64,000 nt of DNA from Gammaproteobacteria bacterium (GTDB taxonomy: Bacteria; Pseudomonadota; Gammaproteobacteria; Pseudomonadales; Halieaceae), in contig JANSYN010000006.1 in the NCBI GenBank assembly GCA_024742415.1, positions 222,127 through 286,126 on the forward strand, given 5' to 3'. The notes beneath the pieces were generated by a model that saw nothing but the letters and a program-made list of their open reading frames with translations, did no database searches and was not told the origin of the DNA. Made by a program: the position numbers and the translations under genes. Each line of letters begins with the position of its first letter. Positions within the stretch are counted from its first letter, which is position 1. Shown here piece after piece: positions 30,262 through 39,202 of the stretch.

Positions 30262-30460
30262 GTGGCGGTTATTGGGTGACTCCAATTTTGAGGGCAACCG
30301 TCACTTTAAAGGGAAAGCTGACAGACATTTGTCAGAGGTGTTTGTCGCCAGGGGACGTTTTTCGGTTTGCGGGCCGAAACTTGGTTTCTGGGCAGAATTT
30401 GAAAGAGCTTTTACCCTATACAGCGCCGTCGCTACCTGCCTTGCGACGGCGCTTTTTTAT
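30262..30460 (+). ncRNA. Candidate structured small RNA or long attenuation leader upstream of gpsA
   Basis: Promoter-like sequence, nested 5' hairpin, two further hairpins, perfect 10-bp terminator stem; no supported CDS. Confidence 0.5.
30423..30460 (+). terminator. Strong intrinsic terminator
   Basis: GCGCCGTCGC-TACCTGCCTT-GCGACGGCGC followed by TTTTTTAT. Confidence 0.92.
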
Positions 30461-30589
30461 GCCTGCAATTTACCCGAAGCGGCCCTGCCCGGCACTGCCT
30501 GCGCTTGCATCCCCTGATGATTTGTCCATTATTAGGCGCGGGAGCTGGCCAGCTGAAACCAATAATGTTCACGTTCCGGGGATGACACA

Positions 30590-31585
30590 TTGCATGTAGC
30601 CGTATTGGGCGGAGGGTCCTGGGGCACGACTGTCGCTGCGCTGGTCTGTCGCAAAGCCAACGTTCAGCTGTGGGCCCGCAACGCCGACACCGTTGCCCAG
30701 ATCAACACACAGCACACCAACACCACCTACCTGCCCGATGCACAACTGCCGGACAAACTCGTCGCCAGCACAGACCTGGGCGCGGTGGTGCGCGGCGCCG
30801 ATGTCGTCATTATGGGCATTCCCTCGCAATATTTTCGCGCGGTGCTGAACGACATCAAACCGCTGCTGCTTCCCGACACCCCTGTCATCAGCCTCAGCAA
30901 AGGGCTGGAAGCCGACACCCTTCTGCGCATGACCGAAATCATTGCACAGGTACTGCCCGAGCACCCGGCCGGCGTAATGACCGGCCCTAATCTGGCGCGC
31001 GAAGTCATGGCGGGTAAGGCCGCGGCCAGTGTGATTGCCATGGCTGACGCCTCTCGCATACCACCGTTACAGGCCGCTATCGGCAGCGGGCTGTTTCGCG
31101 TTTACTCCAATACCGACGTCATCGGTTGCGAACTCGGCGGAGTCCTCAAAAACATTATTGCGATTGCCGTAGGCATGGGCGATGGCCGCGGCGCCGGGGA
31201 TAACACTCGCGCAGCCCTCATTACCCGCGGGCTGGCGGAAGTCACGCGCCTGGGCGTGGCGATGGGCGGCAAGCCTGAAACTTTCGCGGGGCTGGCCGGC
31301 ATGGGCGACATGATCGCGACTTGCACCAGCCCACAGAGCCGCAATCACCATGTTGGCGTGGAACTGGGCAAGGGCCGCAAGCCGGCCGATGTTCTTGGTG
31401 AGATGGTCATGGTAGCCGAGGGCGCACGCAGCGCACCGGCCGTGATGGCACTGGCCGAACAGTACGGTGTCGAGATGCCCATCGCGGCGGAGGTTCACCG
31501 TGTACTGTCCGGCAAATCCAATGCGAGCAAGGCCTTCCGGGGGCTGTTGCGTGTGGTTGCGGGCGCGGAATCCGAGCCGGGATAA
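30590..31585 (+). CDS. gpsA: NAD(P)-dependent glycerol-3-phosphate dehydrogenase; TTG start
   Basis: VAVLGGGSWGTTVAAL, TGPNLAREVMAGKAAASVIA, GGVLKNIIAIAVGMGDG. Confidence 0.96.
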   Translation: MHVAVLGGGSWGTTVAALVCRKANVQLWARNADTVAQINTQHTNTTYLPDAQLPDKLVASTDLGAVVRGADVVIMGIPSQYFRAVLNDIKPLLLPDTPVISLSKGLEADTLLRMTEIIAQVLPEHPAGVMTGPNLAREVMAGKAAASVIAMADASRIPPLQAAIGSGLFRVYSNTDVIGCELGGVLKNIIAIAVGMGDGRGAGDNTRAALITRGLAEVTRLGVAMGGKPETFAGLAGMGDMIATCTSPQSRNHHVGVELGKGRKPADVLGEMVMVAEGARSAPAVMALAEQYGVEMPIAAEVHRVLSGKSNASKAFRGLLRVVAGAESEPG

Positions 31586-31694
31586 TGCCGTTTCGCGGTG
31601 TGGAGCTTTACCGGATTGTCAGGCAGAATAAAGATTCCAGGCTGGGGCCGGGTGAGTTCTGGCCGCACAGTCCGTGCGACAAAAACAGATCCAC

Positions 31695-31751
31695 GAATAC
31701 AAATACAACGACAAATACAACGACAAATACAACGACAAATACAACGACAAT
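31695..31751. repeat. 12-bp tandem repeat (TACAACGACAAA), 4 copies plus partial
   Basis: Units at 31704, 31716, 31728, 31740 read directly. Confidence 0.93.
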
Positions 31752-31776
31752 AAAACCATCCAGGGGACGGGGTGAC

Positions 31777-32619
31777 ATGAAACGTACGAGGGGCCTGGCT
31801 TTTGTGCTGGCGCTGGTCGTGGTCAACATGATCGGGGCAACGCACGCTTTCGAACCAAAATTTGTCGGGCTGCAGGGCAACCCAGACCTGCGCTCTGCCT
31901 CTGTGCTGGTGCTCGACGCCAACGGCAATACCATCTACGGAAAAGATGTCGACAGCGTCAGGCCGATTGCGTCTATTACCAAACTGATGACGGCAATGGT
32001 CATCCTCGACGCCGATATCAGCCTGGACGAGCACATCACCATTACCCGGGCCGACCGCGACACAGTACGCATGACGGGCTCCAGGCTGGACTACGGCGCC
32101 ACACTGACGCGGCGCGAGCTGATACTGCTGGCCGTGATGTCTTCAGAAAACCGCGCAGCCGCCGCATTAGGGCGCACTTATCCTGGCGGCATGCCTGCGT
32201 TCATCGAGGCGATGAACAACAAGGCCCGTGAACTGAATATGCCAAACAGCCGCTTTGCTGACCCTGCGGGCCTGAAATCTGAAAACGTCTCTACTGCATC
32301 TGACCTTGCCAGGATGCTCGCTGCCGCCGAGCACTACCCCTTGATCGCCCAGGCCAGCACCACCACACGCATGGAAGTACGCCCCTGGAAAAACCGCGGC
32401 CCGCTGGCCTACGGCAATACCAACCGGCTACTGAAGAATGAGAAATGGGACATCGAGTTGAGCAAGACCGGCTACATCAACGAAGCCGGCCGCTGCCTGG
32501 TGATGCAGGCGAACATAGACGGTGAGGATGTGTCCATCGTGCTGTTAAACTCGTTCGGTAAGCTCACCCCCTTCGGGGATTCCAACCGGTTACGCAAATG
32601 GATGCTCGGCAGCAGCTAA
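31777..32619 (+). CDS. pbpG: D-alanyl-D-alanine endopeptidase, PBP7/PbpG-like; start likely 31777
   Basis: Signal peptide MKRTRGLAFVLALVVVNMIGATHA; SITKLM (SxxK), SSEN (SxN), KTG motifs. Confidence 0.88.
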   Translation: MKRTRGLAFVLALVVVNMIGATHAFEPKFVGLQGNPDLRSASVLVLDANGNTIYGKDVDSVRPIASITKLMTAMVILDADISLDEHITITRADRDTVRMTGSRLDYGATLTRRELILLAVMSSENRAAAALGRTYPGGMPAFIEAMNNKARELNMPNSRFADPAGLKSENVSTASDLARMLAAAEHYPLIAQASTTTRMEVRPWKNRGPLAYGNTNRLLKNEKWDIELSKTGYINEAGRCLVMQANIDGEDVSIVLLNSFGKLTPFGDSNRLRKWMLGSS

Positions 32620-32642
32620 GCGCGCTGCAAGCAAAGGTCATC

Positions 32643-33338
32643 ATGATGAAACGCCACTTAGCCCTCCTCTTCGCGTGCACACTGGCGCCGGCGGGCGTTA
32701 CGTTGGCCCAGCCAGCGGAGCAGTCTGAGCCCTACGATATACAGGTGTACTTCGGCGCCCTGAAACTTGACGACCAAACGGCGCAGTGGAGCGAGATCTC
32801 CGACCCAGCGGTTGAGGTCGACTTTGACACGCTACCTGTTTTTGGCATTGAAAGTGAATACGTGCTGCATGAGGGCTGGGTGCATGTTGGCCTCAATCCT
32901 GGTGGCAGCATCGCGTGGCAGAATGACGGCACCCGCTTTGCCGGCAGCATTGGTAGTGGCGGCGGCAACCTGGTGGTTGAGCTGGATAACTCCATGTTTC
33001 TTGCCGAGGTGCACCTGGGCGGTTTTGTGCGCGGGCGCCTGCACGAAAAAATCACGACCTACGCCGCGGCCGGCCCGATGTTCCTGTACGGCTCACATGA
33101 AGTTGAAGACCAAACCATCAGCGGCGGCGCAAGCGCCCCGGCACTGTCGCAGGACAGCGCCTCTGATTTCAACATGGGGTACTACGCGCGCGCGGGGATC
33201 GACTTCGAGATTCGACGCAGCCAGCACCTTGGCTTTGGCCTGCGCTACTACTCGGTAGAAATGGATTTCGACGACACCATCGGCAACATCGACCTGGAAG
33301 GCCCGCAATGGGTATTCAGCTTCCGACAGCAGCTGTAA
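32643..33338 (+). CDS. Predicted outer-membrane beta-barrel protein, OmpW-like size
   Basis: Signal peptide MMKRHLALLFACTLAPAGVTLAQ, alternating beta pattern, C-terminal WVFSFRQQL. Confidence 0.65.
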   Translation: MMKRHLALLFACTLAPAGVTLAQPAEQSEPYDIQVYFGALKLDDQTAQWSEISDPAVEVDFDTLPVFGIESEYVLHEGWVHVGLNPGGSIAWQNDGTRFAGSIGSGGGNLVVELDNSMFLAEVHLGGFVRGRLHEKITTYAAAGPMFLYGSHEVEDQTISGGASAPALSQDSASDFNMGYYARAGIDFEIRRSQHLGFGLRYYSVEMDFDDTIGNIDLEGPQWVFSFRQQL

Positions 33339-33559
33339 CGCCTGTTGCCTGCGGCACCGCCGGGTGATCGGCGGCTGATCGCGCGGCTGTTCGCGCGGCC
33401 GCGTCAAACCAGCATATCGCTTCACGCCCGTCTACCCATCCAGCCTATCCAGCCCGGACTGGCTAACCCGGCCCTGCACTAACAGGGCTACAGGCCCGAC
33501 CCACCAATCATCAGCGCAGGCTTGCTCGCGCGGAAGGCGCACATGCCCGCGCAGGCTGC

Positions 33560-34621
33560 CTACCAGGTGTAACCGATTCTCAGGCTGTAGGTCTCATCCA
33601 GGTCGTCAACATTTTCTACCGCGCCGGAATCGTACTCCCACAGCACCTCGGCAGCCGCCTCTATGTTCCACAGCAGTGGGAAGGCCAGGCCGAAGGTGGA
33701 ATCGATAATAATGTCACCGGTTTGATCCAGGTTCCAAACGCCGCGCTGGTCAAAGTACAGCCTGGAATCACCGCCCAGATAATTGCTGCCCACCTTCAGG
33801 CGCCACGTCGCCGCGCCGTATTCCTGATCATCGGCAACAATAAAATCTTCGTTGGTGTATGCAAAGCCCGCTTCTGCCTCCAGCGACAACAATGGCCTGT
33901 CATAGAACTTGCGACCAATGTGCGGGCCAATAACGTAGCGCAGATCAATGTCCGCGAACTCGTCGTGCTCGGCGCTACCTGAAATACCTGTGTACCAGGG
34001 GTCCACCAGAAAATAGTCATACTTGAGTCGCGCAATCCAGTTGTCGGCCGTGCGCAGGCCGTTGGTCTCGTCCGATTCACCGCGCCAATCGATCGAGTAG
34101 CGATCGCGCGTGCTGACCCACTGGGTTTCCAGTTTGTAATCGAGCTCGTCGTTTTGCGTATTGCCGCGTTCGAGTTTGAGTGCAAAATTTGCCAGACCCG
34201 TCCAGTTGTAGCCGTCACCCAGTTCCCACGGCGCGGGGTTCATCACCTTGAGCTGATCCAGGGCAATCACGTCGCCATCTGCTGCACTGGTGACCAACGC
34301 GGCATCCTCAATGGTTAACGGCTCAACCTCTACCACGCGTTCGTCCTGCAACAGCAGCGTGGCATTTTCTTTTGCGCTCAGAGACTCCACCTTATCCAGG
34401 GGGATACTCAGGTCGCCGGCAAACTCGGTGCTGATGGTGACAACACCATCACGCACGCCCTTCACTTCACCCAGCACGCGCGAACCGTCTTTCAGGACGA
34501 TTTCATCGCGCGGGGCTTGGGCTGCGGCAGCTTGCTCTGCCGCTTCCTGTGCCACGCCAGGCATGGCCAGTGACATACCCAGGCCCATTGCGCCCACGTA
34601 ATGTAAAAGCTGTGATTTCAT
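33560..34621 (-). CDS. DUF481 (YdiY-like) outer-membrane protein
   Basis: Signal peptide; NFALKLERGNTQNDELDYKLETQW...; C-terminal YSLRIGYTW. Confidence 0.82.
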   Translation of the reverse strand: MKSQLLHYVGAMGLGMSLAMPGVAQEAAEQAAAAQAPRDEIVLKDGSRVLGEVKGVRDGVVTISTEFAGDLSIPLDKVESLSAKENATLLLQDERVVEVEPLTIEDAALVTSAADGDVIALDQLKVMNPAPWELGDGYNWTGLANFALKLERGNTQNDELDYKLETQWVSTRDRYSIDWRGESDETNGLRTADNWIARLKYDYFLVDPWYTGISGSAEHDEFADIDLRYVIGPHIGRKFYDRPLLSLEAEAGFAYTNEDFIVADDQEYGAATWRLKVGSNYLGGDSRLYFDQRGVWNLDQTGDIIIDSTFGLAFPLLWNIEAAAEVLWEYDSGAVENVDDLDETYSLRIGYTW

Positions 34622-34687
34622 TGCTGCATCCTTACTGCTTTTTTATTGGTGAATTTTGATCGTTGTATTTTCGATCAGGGGTTTAAA

Positions 34688-35467
34688 CTACCAGCGCAGG
34701 GTAACGCCCGCTGCTGGCCCGGCCTTGGTGCCATCAAATCCAAACTCGTCCGAGTTCAGGTAGTCCAGATACAAATAGCGCGCACCGATAAAAGCGGCAC
34801 CCCAATCACTGAAGCGGTAATCAAACATCAAGGAGGCGTTGAAGGCGGTATTATCCGTGCCGCCATAGCCCAGGTCACCGCGTGCGCGCAAGGTCCAGCG
34901 GTCGCTGAGGCTGTGCGCCACCCGCAGCCCGGCAAACATATGCCACCAGTCATCGCCACCGCGAACGGCAGTGACACGCTCCTGCTCCGGCAGCGTCAGC
35001 GTCAACGTCCCTTTCAACTCCTGGTCAATATAGCGTGCGCCGCCGAGAAATTCCCAACGCGTGGCCTGCGTCTCACTGATTGCCCAGGTGGCGCCCACTT
35101 CGCTGATCAACTCTTCAAAATCGACGTCAACATTGGCTTGGGCAAGCTCACCCGTGGCCTCTGCGCTCGGCTCCAGGTCGGAGAACATATACTGGGCAAA
35201 CAGCGTTGCCTTGCCCCGGCGCGCCTCGACATGGAACGTCAATGCACCTTCGAGGTTGGTCAGAATGTCGTCCTTGAAATCCAGATCCAGTTCAGAGGTA
35301 TTACCGCGCAGGGTTGAGTCCCCGTTAACGCTCTGCGCCCAGAGGAACAACGGCGAGAGCGCAAATTCCCATTCCTGGCCGGCCTCGCTCGCGCTGGCCG
35401 CCTGCGGCAGCGCCAGCAGCGCGGTCGTACAGACAGCCACCCGAAAACACCCGTTTGTTAAGCGCAT
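34688..35467 (-). CDS. Predicted outer-membrane beta-barrel protein (start trimmed to 35467)
   Basis: Signal peptide MRLTNGCFRVAVCTTALLALPQAASA; beta-barrel pattern; C-terminal VTLRW. Confidence 0.72.
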   Translation of the reverse strand: MRLTNGCFRVAVCTTALLALPQAASASEAGQEWEFALSPLFLWAQSVNGDSTLRGNTSELDLDFKDDILTNLEGALTFHVEARRGKATLFAQYMFSDLEPSAEATGELAQANVDVDFEELISEVGATWAISETQATRWEFLGGARYIDQELKGTLTLTLPEQERVTAVRGGDDWWHMFAGLRVAHSLSDRWTLRARGDLGYGGTDNTAFNASLMFDYRFSDWGAAFIGARYLYLDYLNSDEFGFDGTKAGPAAGVTLRW

Positions 35468-35720
35468 GACATTCTCCAGAAGCCACGCCCGGCCACTGCC
35501 TGCATCGAGGCAACACCACCCGGCGGGGGTTAACGCCGACTGGCACCGCACCGAGTCCCGATGCCATGCCGTCCGCAAGCGCCCAAGCGGCGCCGTAAAG
35601 GGGGCGTAGACTAATTGCCCGACACCACCAGCGTCAAGCCGCAGCCTTGCCGGCAACCGGCTGATCCTTGACCGCCAGCCCTGCGCCTGAAACACTGCCA
35701 CTGTTTTATTCAGGGGGCCC

Positions 35721-36650
35721 ATGATGATCACCCGTCGCAAGATTCTACAGATTCCGGCTGTAACGCTGGCACTGCCCTCGATGGGCTTGCTGGCCGCTGA
35801 TCCGACACCCGACGCGCCTGCCCTGGACGCCCGACCAATACCCAGCACCGGGGAGTTGATTCCCGCCGTTGGCATGGGCACATCCCGCACTTTCAACACC
35901 GACGCCAACAGCACTGCGCTGCAGAATCTTACGGCCGTGATGCGCGCGTTCAGCGCAGGGCAAGGCACTGTGATTGACTCCTCGCCCATGTACGGCCAGG
36001 CGGAGGAGCGCGTTGGCGATGTATTGCGCAGCCTCACCCCGCGACCGGCGATTTTTGCAGCCACCAAGGTCTGGACCGAGGGCAAGGCAGAGGGTATTGC
36101 GCAGATGGAAACCTCGGCAAAGCGCATGGGCGTGGAGCGCTTCGATCTTATCGCGGTGCACAATCTCAAAGACTGGAAAACACAGCTACAGACCCTCAAG
36201 GAATGGAAAGCGGCGGGCAAGGTACGCTACATCGGCATTACGACCTCACATGGGCGTGCACACGACGAGTTCCTGCAGATCATGCAGAGCGAGCCGCTGG
36301 ACTTTGTGCAGTTCAGCTACAACATCCAGGACAGGTTTGCCGAGCAACGCCTGTTCCCCACCGCCCGCGACCGGGGCATTGCGGTGATGGTCAACAGGCC
36401 ATTCCAGCGCGGGGAGCTGTTCAGCAAGGTCAAGGGAAAGCCAGTGCCGGAGTTCGCGCGCGAGTTCAACTGTCATACCTGGGGCCAGTTTTTCCTCAAG
36501 TTTGCGCTGTCTGAGCCCGGTGCCACCTGTGTTATCCCGGCAAGCTCGAAAGTCGAACACATGATAGACAACATGGGCGCCAACTTTGGTCGCATGCCGA
36601 CTACAGTAGAACGCATAAAAATGGTAAGAGCGGCACTGAAGAGTTTCTAA
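35721..36650 (+). CDS. Aldo/keto reductase family protein with Tat-like signal
   Basis: MMITRRKILQIPAVTLALPSMGLLA leader; VIDSSPMYGQAEERVGDVL, FDLIAVHNL. Confidence 0.85.
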   Translation: MMITRRKILQIPAVTLALPSMGLLAADPTPDAPALDARPIPSTGELIPAVGMGTSRTFNTDANSTALQNLTAVMRAFSAGQGTVIDSSPMYGQAEERVGDVLRSLTPRPAIFAATKVWTEGKAEGIAQMETSAKRMGVERFDLIAVHNLKDWKTQLQTLKEWKAAGKVRYIGITTSHGRAHDEFLQIMQSEPLDFVQFSYNIQDRFAEQRLFPTARDRGIAVMVNRPFQRGELFSKVKGKPVPEFAREFNCHTWGQFFLKFALSEPGATCVIPASSKVEHMIDNMGANFGRMPTTVERIKMVRAALKSF

Positions 36651-36651
36651 T

Positions 36652-37974
36652 ATGAGTAACAACAACGTTCCATTCATACGTAAGCTGCTGATGTACGCCT
36701 GCGATATCCAGCCACAGGAAACACGCGTCACACTGGCATCTTTCACCCTCGTCATGATGATGATGGGCTCCTATTACATTCTCAAACCCGTGCGCGACGC
36801 GATGGCCTCCGACTGGACCGATGCCGAGGTCAGCTGGCTGTGGACGGCCACCTTCTTCTTCAGCTTCATCGCCGTGTCCCTCTACGGGATCGCCATTAGC
36901 CGCGTGCGTTTCAAACGGCTCGTTCCTGCGGTCTACGGGTTTTTTGCGCTGAGTTTCGTACTGTTCTACCTGGGCACACAGTGGGTGGCTGAGCGCACCT
37001 CACTGGACAAGAGCTTCTACGTCTGGATCAGTCTGTTCAGCCTGTTCCACATCTCGGTGTTCTGGAGCTTCATGGCAGACACGTTCTCCAGGCCCCAATC
37101 CATGCGTCTGTTCGCGTTCATCGGCGCCGGCGCCAGTATCGGCGGTCTGCTGGGGCCCGCTATTGCCACTTTCCTGGCTGGCGACCTGGGCACCGATAAC
37201 CTCATGCTGATTGCCTCGGCAATGATGGTGTTGGCGCTGCCGCTGGTGAGCTGGGTGCAGCATCTCAAACTCACTGACCTCAACAATGCAGGCGTCAAGG
37301 CCGACGCTCGCGACCTCCAGTACATCGGCGGTAATCCGCTGGCGGGGTTTAACGACTTTATCAAGAGCCCCTACCTGCTCGGAATCGGATTGTTCATCTT
37401 CCTGTACACCTCGATCAGTTCCTTCGTCTACTTCGAGCTGAAGAACCTGCTCGAAGTGTATGAGCAGGAAACACGCGCGCAAATCTGGGCAGGCATGGAC
37501 CTGGCCGTCAATTCGCTTACCATTGTCATTGCCGCGTTCGCCACAGGGCGAATCGCCAAGCGCTTCGGACTGGCCATCACGCTGTCTTCCGTGCCCGTGA
37601 TCGTCGGTGCGGGCATGCTGATCCTTTCTGCGCTGCCCATGGTGGCAGTAGTGGTTGCGTTGCAGGTGGTAAGACGCGCGGGCAACTTTGCCATTTCGCG
37701 GCCGGCGCGCGAAATGCTGTTCACCGCCGTCGACAGGGAGACCCGTTTCAAGGCCAAGCCGGTGATCGATATTGTGATTTATCGCGGCGGCGACATGCTC
37801 AATGCATGGGCATTTACCCTGCTGACGCAGGGCCTGGGGCTTGGGCTGGCCGCCGTTGCCGCTGTAGGCGCCGGCATCGCTCTGCTCTGGGCTGCAACCG
37901 GCTGGTACCTGGGCAAGCACTTTCACAGCCTGGAACCTGAACCCGCAGGCGCGGCAGCACAGGCGACAAGTTGA
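36652..37974 (+). CDS. NTP/NDP exchange (ATP:ADP antiporter-like, AAA/TLC family) or MFS-related transporter
   Basis: About 12 hydrophobic segments; GSYYILKPVRDAMAS, KFRAKPVIDIVIYRGGD-like region (FKAKPVIDIVIYRGGDM). Confidence 0.75.
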   Translation: MSNNNVPFIRKLLMYACDIQPQETRVTLASFTLVMMMMGSYYILKPVRDAMASDWTDAEVSWLWTATFFFSFIAVSLYGIAISRVRFKRLVPAVYGFFALSFVLFYLGTQWVAERTSLDKSFYVWISLFSLFHISVFWSFMADTFSRPQSMRLFAFIGAGASIGGLLGPAIATFLAGDLGTDNLMLIASAMMVLALPLVSWVQHLKLTDLNNAGVKADARDLQYIGGNPLAGFNDFIKSPYLLGIGLFIFLYTSISSFVYFELKNLLEVYEQETRAQIWAGMDLAVNSLTIVIAAFATGRIAKRFGLAITLSSVPVIVGAGMLILSALPMVAVVVALQVVRRAGNFAISRPAREMLFTAVDRETRFKAKPVIDIVIYRGGDMLNAWAFTLLTQGLGLGLAAVAAVGAGIALLWAATGWYLGKHFHSLEPEPAGAAAQATS

Positions 37975-38083
37975 ATAGTTAAGCCAAGGCTCGCTGCGTT
38001 CGCGTATTGGGCGGCGGAAACACACGCATTGGCAGCACTGAGACTATACTCGCGGCAATGGTTGTTAACGAAGGTACAGCAGC

Positions 38084-39172
38084 ATGGCAAAAACTGTAGA
38101 TTACGAACTGGGCCCCAACACGTTTCCGCGCGGGTGGTTTGTGGTTGCCGAAAGCTCCGAACTCGACAAAGGCCCTATGGCCGTGAGCTACTTCGGACAG
38201 GATTTTGCGCTCTATCGAGGCGAGAGCGGACGCCCGGTCATGCTCGACGCCTACTGCGCCCACATGGGTACGCACCTGACCGCCAGCACCAGTGCCATGA
38301 TCGTCAAGAATGGCGAGCAGATAGAAGGCGACTCCATTCGCTGCCCCTACCACGGCTGGCGCTACAATGCTGAGGGTGATGTCGACGACATCCCCTACCA
38401 CGATGGCCCCTGTCCCAAATCTGCCTCGATCCGCTCTTATCCGGTGGTCGACAACATGGGCTGCATCATGGCCTGGTACGACCCGGAAGGCCGCGAGCCC
38501 GACTACCCCGCCCCGTTCCTGCCCGAATGGGACGACCCGCAGTGGGTACGCTGGGAACTGGACCACCTCGGTGAGTTGCACATCCACCCACAGGAAATTC
38601 TCGACAACATGGCCGACGTGCGCCACCTCGGCCCCACCCACGGCGCGCCCAGCGAGTACTTCGAGAACGAATTCAAGGATCACCTGTGCATACAGCGCCA
38701 GGGTGGCCCAATGCAGCTTTACCAGACGTATCTTTACACCACGACCTGGTACACCGGTCCGGGGATACTCCTGTCCAAGCAGGTGTTTGGCGATAACGTT
38801 ATCTATGAGCTGATCGCCAACACGCCGGTGGAAGATGGCGTGTCAAAATGCTTCCACGGCTGCCTGTATAAAGGCAGCGCTGCTACTGCCACGGAGGAAG
38901 ACGTCGCTGCTGCGAAGCAGGCGCAGGCTGGCGCGCTCGAAGCCTTCGGTGCCGATTTTAACGTGTGGGCGAACAAGCGTCCGGCGCTGAAAATCATGCA
39001 GCTCAAAACAGACGGCCCCTTCAAGATCAACCGCAAATGGTATTCGCAGTTCTACGCGACACCCGAGCAGGCCGCCGAGATACGCAAAGAAGTCAACGGC
39101 GTGGTGGGCACACAAGGCATGGCATCGCCCGCCGATGCCAACCACAGCATCGACGAAGGCCTGCCCCTGTAA
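38084..39172 (+). CDS. Rieske [2Fe-2S] oxygenase, 3-ketosteroid 9-alpha-hydroxylase (KshA)-like
   Basis: CAHMGTHL...CPYHGWRYNAEG Rieske motif; PRGWFVVAES N-terminus; ADVRHLGPTHGAP. Confidence 0.87.
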   Translation: MAKTVDYELGPNTFPRGWFVVAESSELDKGPMAVSYFGQDFALYRGESGRPVMLDAYCAHMGTHLTASTSAMIVKNGEQIEGDSIRCPYHGWRYNAEGDVDDIPYHDGPCPKSASIRSYPVVDNMGCIMAWYDPEGREPDYPAPFLPEWDDPQWVRWELDHLGELHIHPQEILDNMADVRHLGPTHGAPSEYFENEFKDHLCIQRQGGPMQLYQTYLYTTTWYTGPGILLSKQVFGDNVIYELIANTPVEDGVSKCFHGCLYKGSAATATEEDVAAAKQAQAGALEAFGADFNVWANKRPALKIMQLKTDGPFKINRKWYSQFYATPEQAAEIRKEVNGVVGTQGMASPADANHSIDEGLPL

Positions 39173-39202
39173 CGCTGCGCTGACCAGTACGGATTTACCT
39201 GC

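Noticed and set aside
30260-30517. 85-aa ORF MWRLLGDSNFEG...
   Set aside because: Runs through the terminator hairpin at 30423-30460 and has no recognised family; better explained by a structured RNA
31695-31751. Possible CRISPR-like array
   Set aside because: Units are 12 bp and directly contiguous with no spacers; no cas genes in the window
35468-36220. N-terminal part of ORF 34688..36220
   Set aside because: Overlaps the aldo/keto reductase antisense; a clear signal peptide begins at 35467, so only the downstream part is kept
37000-38025. 341-aa minus-strand ORF
   Set aside because: Antisense to the transporter gene; Gln/Glu/His-rich composition is typical of antisense to membrane proteins
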